NCBI RefSeq assembly: GCF_021917145.1
Contig: NC_061061.1
Span: 15,267,484-15,331,483, forward strand
From: Hypomesus transpacificus
Lineage: Eukaryota; Chordata; Actinopteri; Osmeriformes; Osmeridae
Direction of reading: 5' to 3'
DNA length: 64,000 nt
Shown here: positions 26,109-35,959 of the stretch, piece by piece
Layout of the letters: each line of letters begins with the position of its first letter
Numbering within the stretch: the stretch's first letter is position 1
Made by a program: the position numbers and the translations under genes
The notes under the pieces: generated by a model
The model's database searches: none
What the model saw: only the letters and a program-made list of their open reading frames with translations
Told to the model about the DNA's origin: nothing

Positions 26109-27112
26109 CATTGTTTCTTGTCCGCTGCCTTTTCTCTCTCCTCCAACGCGTCACTCACCAGGCAAGTTTTCGAAATGAAATTGCGCAGCCGCAGTAAACT
26201 TGGACGTTAATGAGAAGTCTCGCGATATGAACATGCACTTAGGGAATAGGAGTCGGGAGGGATTTTAGTGGGATTTAGGAGGTTTATTATATTTAGGGCA
26301 TTTTTACACAGGTGTAATCTATGTTCAGAGTGCATATACTGTATGTTATGTTATGCCAGGTTGCTTTGCCTTGCTTTGAGTGCCCAGACTGACTTTGTGT
26401 TGTTCTGTGCATCTGACAGTAAAATACTTGAACTTTATCAGCTCTGACTCCCGGAAATAAATTGTGATTCTCCTCTCCAATATTCTCGGAAACACAAAAG
26501 TAAATGTACAACATTCAGTGAGTTTGATACAGGTTTGGCCCCTGCCAGTTACATATGTCAGGTGCAACTTAATCCTTGTGTATCACCATGATTTATTTTT
26601 CTAAATATATTTCCTTGTTGCCAAGTTATTCATTATTCTACTAGTTGTGATCTGTTAAGGTAAAAAAAGTATTACTGGTAGTGATAGGTGCAATAAGTGT
26701 ACCGTATCTTTACACGTGTACATGTTTATCGTTGTTCTACTGATAACTTGGAAAGCTGTAAAATGTACCTCGTTGAGATTCAAAGTTTACATCCACAGTT
26801 CACATTCAGCTGTTCGCGTCTGCATCTTAAATTTTCTCTGTCAGAAGGTAAGCATATTTGGAACAAGGTGGCAAAACGTTATTATTATAATTAGAATATA
26901 GCCAAGATGTCCTGATATAATAAATAGAGACTGAACTGTTCTAGTTTTGTCCAATTTTTCAGAAACTTTGAATAAGAAAAGTTGTTCAATGTTGCTTGAT
27001 TGCAAAGAAGTAGGGTTGGATAAAGTGATCATGAAAGTATATCATTCACATAATACCCCTTATACACAGTCTTTGTTTACATAATTTCTTCAAGATTGGT
27101 GTCCTCTCCAGA
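26109..27112. promoter_or_regulatory. Duplicated smarcc1/lectin upstream region
   Basis: This copies 22339-23342, including the smarcc1 promoter, 5' UTR and ATG (minus strand 26111-26109). Read on minus, the ATG is followed by ACA ATT TGA, so the copied start codon opens only a three-codon frame. The smarcc1 exon 1 body and its splice donor were not copied. On the plus side it serves lectin copy 2. Confidence 0.85.
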
Positions 27113-28853
27113 ATGTTGAAAGAAACAGCAGTCTTATTTTTGTTGGCTTTTCCTTGGATGTCATTTGGTGCCCTAGCTCCAAGTAAGCAGACAGTTATAC
27201 TTTAATATTAAACTATAAATGTTTGACTCATTCTTAGAATGAGGGTTTAGATGGAGCCACACTTAAAAATGTTTTCGGTTTCATGTGTATCGGTGTAGGC
27301 TACTTACACAGATCATTTTTTACAGAGAATCTTGCCTTGCGTGGAAAAGCCACTCAGTCAAACCTCATAGATAATCCATACTCTGGCTACAGTGATGCAA
27401 ACAATGCCATTGATGGGAATCGCAATCCAAATTTCTATGAGGGGTCTTGCACTGCTACTGACACTCAGACCAATCCCTGGTGGAGAGTTGATCTGCTGGA
27501 CACATTCATAATCACCTCTGTCACCATCACTAATAGAGGGGATGCTGTTCCTGAAAGGATCAATGGTGCTGAGGTCCATATTGGAAAATTCATACTGAAC
27601 GATGCTTTTAACACTTTGTAAGACATTTTATTTTAAGATTTTACACTTTGGACTTTGTTAGTGTTGATACAACTATTGTTTTTGACATTGTAATGTGCGA
27701 CTTTATCTTTATCTTAATTGGAGCTATGTTTTTCAGCGATTATTTCTCAACAACCGTGGTATATTAGTTATACATTTAACTCTAAATGTCTTTAGTGTTC
27801 ATTCTCAAATGTTATATATTATACCACTAGTCACATTACTTATATATACACCTGTGATCATTTACTCAGCTTGATCTCACTTCTGGAAAAAACTAAATCT
27901 TCTCAGGGCTGGGGTCATTCCCTCTATATCAGCTGGAAGATCTCTCACACTGAAATGGGCCAAAGGTGTGGAGGGACGTTATGTGACCGTGCGTCTTCCT
28001 GGGAGTGGAAGACTTCTTACACTCTGTGAAGTAGAGGTTTATGGGTATCCTCCTCCAACTGGTATATCAAAGCCCTCCTTTATTCCTGATCATTTTGAAT
28101 GCAGTTTGTTGGTCATAAATATCCCAGGCAATTGAGGCAATTTATTGCTTGTCAGATTAAAATTACAGGTGATGTTAGATTTTAACTAAACTAATCATAC
28201 AATCTTTGATTATTGTATGTAGTATGGTCTAAGCAAATAAATGGATAAAGACTCAAAGTAAATGCTTTTTTCTACCCTGAAGAAAATGTAGCCATAGCAG
28301 GAAAAGCTACACAGTCCTCTGTGCATGGCAGTGGGTTTGCCAACAACGCCATTGATGGCAACAGGAATGGTGTGTACGAAGACGGGTCTTGCACTCACAC
28401 TAAAGCTACAATCAATCCCTGGTGGAGGGTAGACCTCCTGAAGACCTACAGAGTGTTCTCCGTCACCGTCACAAATACAGTTAACAGTGTCCCGGAAAGA
28501 CTTAATGGAGCTGAGATCCGCATTGGACATTCCCTTGACGGCAATGGAATCAATAATCCCAGGTGAATTTTGGGAGGTTGAGTTCTTGAATGTCAACGCA
28601 TTACAGTCTACTCTACACATGACTTGATTGACTATGAAAGCAACATGCTGTGTGAGGCATTTACACCATTAAGATATGCTTACATATCTTTCTTGTTTTC
28701 AGATGTGCAGTGATATCTTCTATTCCAGCTGGATTTTCTGAGACATTCCAGTGTAATGGGATGGAGGGCCGTTTTGTCGTTATTGTCATTCCAGGAAGAG
28801 CGGAGTACCTTACTCTGTGTGAGGTAGAGGTGAAAGGTTCCCCTCTTGACTAA
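27113..28853 (+). CDS. Tandem-domain F-type lectin (fucolectin), copy 2
   Basis: Second complete lectin gene. Exons 27113-27182, 27326-27617, 27907-28061, 28283-28562, 28703-28853 give 315 aa. It is identical to copy 1 in coding sequence except one base at 27940 (AGT to AGA). That changes Ser132 to Arg in a strand of domain 1 (SISAGS to SISAGR). All splice sites, the signal peptide, both domains and the split sugar-binding residues are as in copy 1. It keeps the complete ~1 kb upstream region, so it should be expressed much like copy 1 unless the new neighbour (a full palindrome downstream) matters. There are no breaks or frameshifts. Confidence 0.95.
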
Positions 28854-29109
28854 AACATTAATTAAAATCTGCTGAAGGACTGTGGTGAGACAGTGTAGAC
28901 AGAGGATTCAGATGAGAGTTTAAACTCAAACAAAAAAAGTTAAAAGTAAACATCACTGAATGCTGTTGTAAACCATGATCTGAAAAGAAGAAGCAAAAAC
29001 CAATCGCAACCCAATAACCTAATTTTTCAGCCAAATTCATGGTAAAATCCTTTTTCTTCTTCTTTAAATTCACAGTGTCAATATGATTATGTAAATGAAT
29101 TGTTTGCTC

Positions 29110-29115
29110 AATAAA
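29110..29115 (+). terminator. Poly(A) signal, lectin copy 2
   Basis: AATAAA 257 nt past the stop, identical in context to copy 1. Confidence 0.7.
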
Positions 29116-29404
29116 TCTAACTTGTTGCAATGTTCTAAGTTGTTTTAGGCTACGTGTTGTGGTCTGACAGAATGAATATCTTTAGCTGGACTATAAAACA
29201 GTATTCAGAGTCCATCAACTTTCATCACAGTTCAATAGTCCTTTGTCACATGACGAAATAAAAACCCTCATAAATCCAGCATCTTACAGTATGAATAATA
29301 ATTCACTAAATCAAATATGAACTTGTATGTATTCGGAATTACAAAAAACTGTTGTTAATGTTGCAACTCATGAACATTTATTTAAATGAATTAGCAGCGA
29401 TACC

Positions 29405-30287
29405 TATGGAGGACCAAACCTGCCAAAATCAAAAATAAATGAATAAATAAATAAATGTATAAATAAATGTACTTATACATAAAAAAATGTAAATATATAA
29501 AAATAAATGTATGAAAAAATATTAATTACGTATTTATTTATTTACATGGCCATTTATTTCTGTATTTATTTATTTTTGTATTTATTTATTTTTGTGTACA
29601 TTTATTTCTGTATTTATTTATTTATGTGTACATTTATTTCTGTATTTCCTTGTCCTTAAGCTAATGAGGTAAGCTGTCAATCAATGTATGTCACGGTGTC
29701 ACCTTAACCCCATTGGTTGATTGGTATCAGAGTGCGAAGATGGACTTTCCATGCCTGGGGTTGCTATGAATACCTTAGTAAACAAAAGACTGCACACACG
29801 CAACAGATAGCCAGAGATTTGATAGTTTTGGCTAGCTAACCTTGCTAAAAAAAGTGCTAGTCAAAACTATCAAATCTCTGGCTATCTGTTGCGTGTGTGC
29901 AGTCTTTTGTTTACTAAGGTATTCATAGCAACCCTAGGCATGGAAAGTCCATCTTCGCACTCTGATACCAATCAACCAATGGGGTTAAGGTGACACCGTG
30001 ACATACATTGATTGACAGCTTACCTCATTAGCTTAAGGACAAGGAAATACAGAAATAAATGTACACACAAATAAATAAATACAGAAATAAATGTACACAG
30101 AAATAAATAAATACAAAAATAAATAAATACAGAAATAAATGGCCATGTAAATAAATAAATACGTAATTAATATTTTTTCATACATTTATTTTTATATATT
30201 TACATTTTTTTATGTATAAGTACATTTATTTATACATTTATTTATTTATTCATTTATTTTTGATTTTGGCAGGTTTGGTCCTCCATA
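29405..30287. mobile_element. Palindromic (foldback) element, 883 bp
   Basis: Two arms of about 425 bp (29405-29830 and 29862-30287) are inverted copies with only a few mismatches, separated by a ~31-nt loop. Termini are TATGGAGGACCAAACCTGCC and its complement. It is flanked by 6-bp direct repeats GATACC (29399-29404 and 30288-30293), which look like a target-site duplication. The outer third of each arm is AT-rich with ATAAATAAAT units and the inner part is unique. There is no ORF with a recognisable transposase. It fits a non-autonomous foldback or long-TIR MITE. I cannot name its superfamily. Confidence 0.85.
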
Positions 30288-30440
30288 GATACCATCTGCA
30301 GGTGCAGTTTCCATATTGGTCGATGCATACAGTAAAATAGGAAACTGTCCACCTGGGAGAGCCAGAGAGCCAAGAGACACAGAAGGTTCTTCCAATAGGG
30401 AGAAGACAATGCCCACCAGTGGTGAAGAGGAGAACCAATT

Positions 30441-30446
30441 TTTATT
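30441..30446 (-). terminator. Candidate poly(A) signal of the Siglec-like gene
   Basis: AATAAA on the minus strand about 490 nt past the stop at 30937. This is the best-placed hexamer I saw, inferred only. Confidence 0.35.
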
Positions 30447-30936
30447 TTTACATCGCACACGTGTTCTCCTTAACTGTTTGACATCAGTATAATAATCTTG
30501 AGATCAATTCATTTGTCAGATTCTTTCATCCAAAGCGATGCACGAATTGTAAGTACCACAGATAATCAAGGACAAAGGACAGTAGAACAACAAGATTATT
30601 TCTCTGATCATTTTGTGGGGTCACACAGTGTAACATCTTAAATACACAACAACAACAAAATTATGCTAATACCACGAGAAGTAATGTACACGTAAGGTGC
30701 CCTAGTCCATTTAGAATCTGAAGAGATGTGTCTTCAGAACTGGAGAGAATGTGACTTTGTTTTCAAAGAACATGGTAATGGTAAAATGGTATTTTGTTAT
30801 TTTTGGCTTTTTCAATATTAACACAATTCTATATTTACAAACATGTAAATCATTTAAGTCACTTTGTTAAACCTTCTATATCAACGGTGTCACAGTGTCC
30901 ATGGTGAGCTATCCTCTCTGTTCTTCAGATGGGTTT

Positions 30937-33900
30937 TCAGGCAACCTGTGAAGTCTCTGTCAGGGCATAGGCTTGTTGTCTGGACCCTGACAGGCTTCTC
31001 AATCTCCTGTGAAGGGGTACATGGTGGGGATTCACATCAACAATAAACCATACTTGTAAACTTGTTAAAGGGGCAATTGACTGCAAAACCGATTTTACCT
31101 TGTCATTGTTGAAAAACGACAGTTCGGAGGGTAAACTGAACATACCGTGAATATCAAAGTCCATTGACACCTCTTTCCTATTCAAATCTCAAAAAGAAAA
31201 AAATTGGCTGTAAAACGCTAGCTTTTCAACAAAGCCACCGGTCCTACGTAGGACCGGTGATCGCCCTCTTATTGGCTCTGGTCTGTATCTTTGTCACGCC
31301 CCAGAATTTACATACAGACCAGTCTGAAGTAGCGTCTATCTCTGATACTAGTTTAGCTGCGCGCTGCTCTGTGTGGGCTACTTATAAGGAATTACAAAGA
31401 GGAACGTTTTGAATTATAACAAGGATATTGAAAATGGAGCACGGTCGTAAATGCTGTGTTCCAGGCTGTACAGGGAAGGCTAACACTCAGTCTTCCCAAG
31501 GAGCCAAACATTCAACAGGCATGGCTGCTGTTGTCTATGAGAAGATCCCAGCGAAGTTCGACACTCAATCATTCATTTGCTCTGAACATTTCACCCAAGA
31601 CAGTTTTGACAACCTTGGACAATTTCAAGCAGGATATGCTAGGAAGCTGAACCTGGAAAGAGGTGCTGTTCCAACCGTATGCTCATTGCAACCGTAAGCT
31701 ATAAGGACAGTATGATGTTGTGCTAACAGTTATTAGCAATGCTAACGTTTCCTGTATATAGCATACCAGGTAGAATGCTAAATACGTTTCTACACACATC
31801 AAATGACTCTAGCTAGACTAGCTGTAGTCGGTATTAGAAGGGAAGCTTCCGAAAAATAGCCAGAAAACGAACTGCAGTCTGGCTTATTGCTAACGCCTGT
31901 CCAGATAATCTATTTGAAAGAACTGGAGAAAGGCAGGTTATAGATACAGGATACGTTAGCATTGCTAGTAACTGTTACTAGTAACACCTAGACTGTAGGC
32001 ATGTAAACAAGTTTAGCTTGCTAGTTAATGCAAGAGCATAGGTAGAATGTGTGATCATTTAGCCTAGTTTATTGGCAATGGGGCTAACGTTGATTCATGT
32101 TCCTGACTGTGTTTCATTCAAATAAATAACCTGTGTAATGAAAATCTACAATTCACGATGCATGTTTGTCCAGATCTTTGTCATGTTATTTTACAGCAAG
32201 ATATCTAGAGCTAGCCTAGCTAGCTAACTGAAGCCGAGTAGAATCACGATATGGTTTGGTTGCTAAGCTGTAGCCTAACGTTCTACCCACCTAAGTCAAT
32301 CCAGTTTGCTTTAACAACAGCAGTGGAAACAAGTAATGTTATCATTTCAAATGATATATAGTCAATCTGTTGAAAACAGTGTTGTGTAGACACAATAGAT
32401 TTATTTGCGCGTTTTTATTTCAAGTCTCCAACTTCGGTGTTTCAGCGAGTGCTGCTGTTGGCCGTGTTGCGTTTTTGCTCCCAGCTTCACTCGTTGATAA
32501 CCAACCAATCAGCGCGCAGCTTATCTAAATATTAATGAGCATACCATAAAAGGAGAAAAGCTAGTGTTTTTTCCCGGGAACATTTCAGAGGATCTGTCAG
32601 AGGGCATAGAACAGCACCCGGGCCATTTTCAACCCAACCAATGTTACATACCCTATTCGGAGACCTTAAGGAACAGTGTGAAATACCCAAAAAACCCAGT
32701 CAATTGCCCCTTTAACTTCTAGTCTAATCATTCAGTTATTATTAGAACATTTCAAATACTTCACAAAACTGAAAATGTACACCTTAATACATTCATTTTA
32801 AAAGAAGTTCTGTTGATAATACACGCCTTCCTCTCTATCCCTTAGCCTCACCTTCCAATGCATGCCACTGTCACCAGGAGGACCAATATGATGGCCAGGG
32901 CCACACCTAAAATCACGATCTTGTTTTCAATCACAGACTCCAGCTTCTTTATTTTGTTCCAACAGGCACCATCTTCAGCAGAGTCACCTGAACATGAAAA
33001 CGTTTTAGAGGTTTGTAGGCCTACCTAAGATTTGCATAAATGGCCCAACTTGCAGCGCCCTAAATGTGTTTCGCTTTTGTGGTTGTTGTGGTTGTCAGGC
33101 AATAGTCCTTCAGAATAATGCCATGGCAACAGAAAGGATCACATGACTTCCTGACAGTTTATTTCAATTTTCAGACAGTGAAAGTTTACTCCCACAACCC
33201 ACCAAGCCAAGTTTTATCCATCTTGAAAAACCCTTAGCATAACCCATTGAATAATATAAAACAACATGTTTCCATGTACTGTAGCTGCTTTCAGAAGGAG
33301 TCCATTACCATAGAAGGAACCAAACAGACAGAATTAGCACACAGTGTGGCCTTCTGGAAAGAGGAAGAAGATGTACACATACTGAAACAGTGACAGAGAC
33401 AAACAGACAGACATGCAGGCAGTCAGGCAGGCAGGCAGGAAAGAGCAGAAAGAGCAGAAAGGCAGGTTGGAAAAATGTCTGGGTGGGAGGCAAGAGATAT
33501 ACAGAAAAACAGGCTTGCTGACCCAACACCAACTAGTGTAACAATCTTACTTGACACCATCAGCTGTATGCCACGCTGTGCAGGTAACTTCTCCACTGTG
33601 TGATTGGTGATTAGGTAGAAGACATATGTTGCACTGTCAGATGTACTCAAATCTGAGATACGCAGAGAGCAGTTCTTGCTGCCTGGTTTTCCCAGATACT
33701 CCACCCTGCCCAGGTAGGCAGGTTCAGGGAAGATCTGTGCACTGTGGTAAACATACCTGGGGGGCAGGTTGGAAGTGAATAGAATGAACTACAATTGAAT
33801 GGAATCAACGGACAGGCTGTGCATCCTGACCGAAAGATAGCCGATCAACCCAACACTAGCAGTAACTGTTTAATTGTTTAAGGAACGGTACCTGGGGGTG

Positions 33901-34449
33901 ATGCAACGACTCTGCTCCAGACACCACATTTCAGACAGGACGCTGATAGACGGTTGCTCTTCTCCCACCTCACTCAGCTCTTCACGTGTACGCTCAACCC
34001 CATTATGAGGAAGGTTGCGTGGGTAGTCAAAAGAGCAAGGGAGGACCACCGAGGAACCAGCCACAGCACACACTTGATTATGGGGGAGGTGCACTGCCCA
34101 CTCACAGGCGACGGCTAATAAACAGAGCCTTATGTCGTCAACTTAATACGCTTTCAGCAAACCTTAGTGATCTTACAGACAATGCATAGAACACATATTT
34201 AAACCTTTAATCTAAGAACACCAATAACTATCTTTGTTGCAATAACTTGAATAATATAAGAAAAAATATGAACTTCTTGTCAGAATGTTAATCGTAGAAC
34301 GCTACAAAGGAACATCCATTTTATCTAGATTGCTGAACCTTCTTGTCATTAATGTAATAGTGAGATGATTATGTAGAAGGTGGATGCTTACCTTTCAGAA
34401 TAACTGACAGTAGAAGCCATGTCTGAAGCTGTTTGACCCCTTTCTCCAT
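30937..34449 (-). CDS. Siglec/CD22-like single V-set membrane receptor
   Basis: Type I membrane protein of 230 aa. Minus-strand exons 34449-34392, 34114-33892, 33756-33551, 32987-32852, 31006-30937 total 693 nt in frame. Exon 1 is the signal peptide (KQLQTWLLLSVILKAVA). Exons 2-3 are one V-set Ig domain: B-strand Cys46 (SSVVLPCSFDYP), the YVYHS stretch, RVEYLG and E-strand Cys123 (NCSLRISDLSTSDSATY). The B-E cysteine pair and RVEYLG are typical of Siglec/CD22-like fish receptors. The Arg that binds sialic acid in Siglecs (F strand, YFFR-like) is Tyr141 here (TYVFYL). Exon 4 has a stalk Cys and the transmembrane span (IVILGVALAIILVLLVTVACI, ~186-205). The tail is 24 residues with one Tyr (QAYALTE) and no true ITIM. 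The last intron holds a Kolobok-like element. Confidence 0.85.
31236..31259. repeat. Perfect 24-bp palindrome inside the transposon
   Basis: A perfect two-fold-symmetric site centred on CTACGTAG, with CACCGG/CCGGTG ends. It lies about 170 bp inside the left terminus of the Kolobok-like element and 175 bp upstream of the THAP start codon. Confidence 0.9.
31434..31697 (+). CDS. THAP-domain fragment of a transposase
   Basis: 87 residues from the ATG at 31434. It shows the C2CH zinc signature: CCVPGC near the N terminus, then FICSEHF (C-x2-H), and a closing AVPTV like the AVPTxF box of THAP domains. The invariant Trp region in the middle is shortened (HSTGMAAVVYEKIP), so the fold may be defective. 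The reading frame stops at TAA 31695, but ACC|GTAAGC at 31693 is a good splice donor, so this may be exon 1 of a once-longer transposase. It lies within the TTAA-flanked element. A host-domesticated role is not suggested by anything seen. Confidence 0.7.
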   Translation: MEHGRKCCVPGCTGKANTQSSQGAKHSTGMAAVVYEKIPAKFDTQSFICSEHFTQDSFDNLGQFQAGYARKLNLERGAVPTVCSLQP

Positions 34450-35029
34450 CACTGCTCTTCCTCTTCCTCTTGTCTTTCTTTCTACTTTCTTTTCTCACAA
34501 TGTCTTATTTATCTTGATCTTTTTGTATCCTTACCTCAATTGTCATTCTTTTCTCAATCAACTTGCCTTCCCCTAAGACCTTAGTACAGTCTTACTTCTT
34601 CTTCTGTCCGGGAGTTGGTCAGAAGTGTTTCGTTTTTTTTTTACACTCCTCAGAGGAGGAGTTAGGGGATATTTGTTTTTTATTTTTAGCATTAGTGCAG
34701 ATTGGAATTAAAATTCCAAGTATTGCCACTAGATTGTTAAACTTTCTAGGCCATAGCATTAGTAAAAGCCTTGATGGAGATGGCCTCTCAATCGTGTCAC
34801 CTGTTGCACAAACGGGTTTTTAGGATAAGATTACTCAGCTGTGCTACACTAATGTAATCCTTTACAACCTAACATTGAGACCAACTAGATAGACAAACCA
34901 GATAGTCAATAATTCACGCTATAATTGTATCAGATGAGTAAACTCTTGAAGTCTGGGACCACTGGACGTCCCATTGTCTACTGAGTAACAATATTTAATG
35001 ACGTCACCGGTTCTGTACCTTTTCTGCGC

Positions 35030-35406
35030 TGTTGACCGTTTTATCTGGAACGAGCAGAGGGCAGAGAACTGTAACTTGCTGTGGCGGACTGTAAAAACCA
35101 CAGTTTTAGATATTTTAGAACGATTTTCACGCCAAGTGCTCTATCATTGTGCACGAGAATCGGATGCGATTTTTGTCTACTCTGGAGTTTATTTTTTTCT
35201 GTGTTTTTATTGGTTGTTGTCAGCCACCTGTGAACAGAAGGAAATAATTGACGATTCACTGACATTATACATGGTGTCGTCGGGCTATTACCGTTATCCA
35301 AGAGGCTACATCGAATGTTTAGAGCTGTAGTAATTTAGAGCTTTCGAGGTTGTAAATTAAGCCAATCGACAAGACTTTCCCCGCACTCACCGGTTTTAAG
35401 AGAAAG
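35030..35406 (+). other. hpn: Probable 5' non-coding exon of hpn
   Basis: It ends at a strong donor (AAAG|GTGAGTG at 35406). The next candidate exon starts after CTCCTGCAG at 35837 and carries the hepsin start codon. The left limit is unknown. There is no coding frame continuous with hepsin. Confidence 0.45.
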
Positions 35407-35959
35407 GTGAGTGATTCAGAAAATAATTAATTGGGGCAAATGTGTGTTACCCTGAACCAATTTTTACAAACTTTCAGGCATACTCAACAACTTCTATGTT
35501 AGTATAACATCCGGGGATTTGTGTCATTTCATTCAAAGTATTGGTTGTGTATAACTAGTGTGTTAAATCCACAAATCTTGTGCCCTAGGTGTAGTTATTT
35601 CAGGCCTCTGCTGTTTTGCCGTTAATGCTAAAAGAGTGATCATAATTGTTCCCAAAAATAAACCACTCAGTAAGACAGTTTCCTATCAGAAATAATTTGT
35701 TGTTCTTCTCATCTAAGCAAAAAATCTAACAAAAACACTTTGGGGCTAATCTTTTCAAAACATCCCATATTGCCCTTTGGTTTGTTGAACCTGTTTAACC
35801 CATCTGTGCCCTGACTAATAGTATTTTCTCCTGCAGAAGGAGAAGACGGAGGGGGGGAAGGCTGGGTACTAAACTAGACCTGTCTGGAGCAAACTGGGCA
35901 AAGAGGGACCCTTCAACTTAACCATATCTGTTTTCGCTTTCCATTTCCGAGGGGCTAGA

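Larger units (their letters stand above)
26109..29878. repeat. Tandem duplication, unit 2 (3770 bp)
   Basis: Second copy of 22339-26108. It starts at the CAT complement of the smarcc1 start codon, without the rest of smarcc1 exon 1, and runs on past its right end into the intact right arm of the palindromic element. Unit 2 is thus attached to the ancestral right flank and unit 1 to the ancestral left flank (smarcc1). Confidence 0.97.
31069..32711 (+). mobile_element. Kolobok-like DNA transposon, 1643 bp, decayed
   Basis: Perfect 15-bp terminal inverted repeats (AGGGGCAATTGACTG) are flanked on both sides by TTAA (31065-31068 and 32712-32715). Inside is a THAP-domain reading frame. TTAA target sites plus a THAP domain are the hallmark of the Kolobok superfamily (piggyBac shares TTAA but lacks THAP). 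No transposase catalytic core was found in the remaining ~1 kb, so the element is non-autonomous or internally deleted. It sits in the last intron of the Siglec-like gene, antisense to it. Confidence 0.82.

Noticed and set aside
30246..30460. Minus-strand frame containing SLGSLALPGGQFPILLYAST
   Set aside because: It overlaps the end of the foldback element and has no splice link to the Siglec-like gene, whose tail exon ends with a stop at 30937. Most likely 3' UTR or intergenic.
31065..32715. piggyBac as the family of the TTAA-flanked element
   Set aside because: A THAP domain is not part of piggyBac transposases, and the ends do not begin with CCC. Kolobok fits better.
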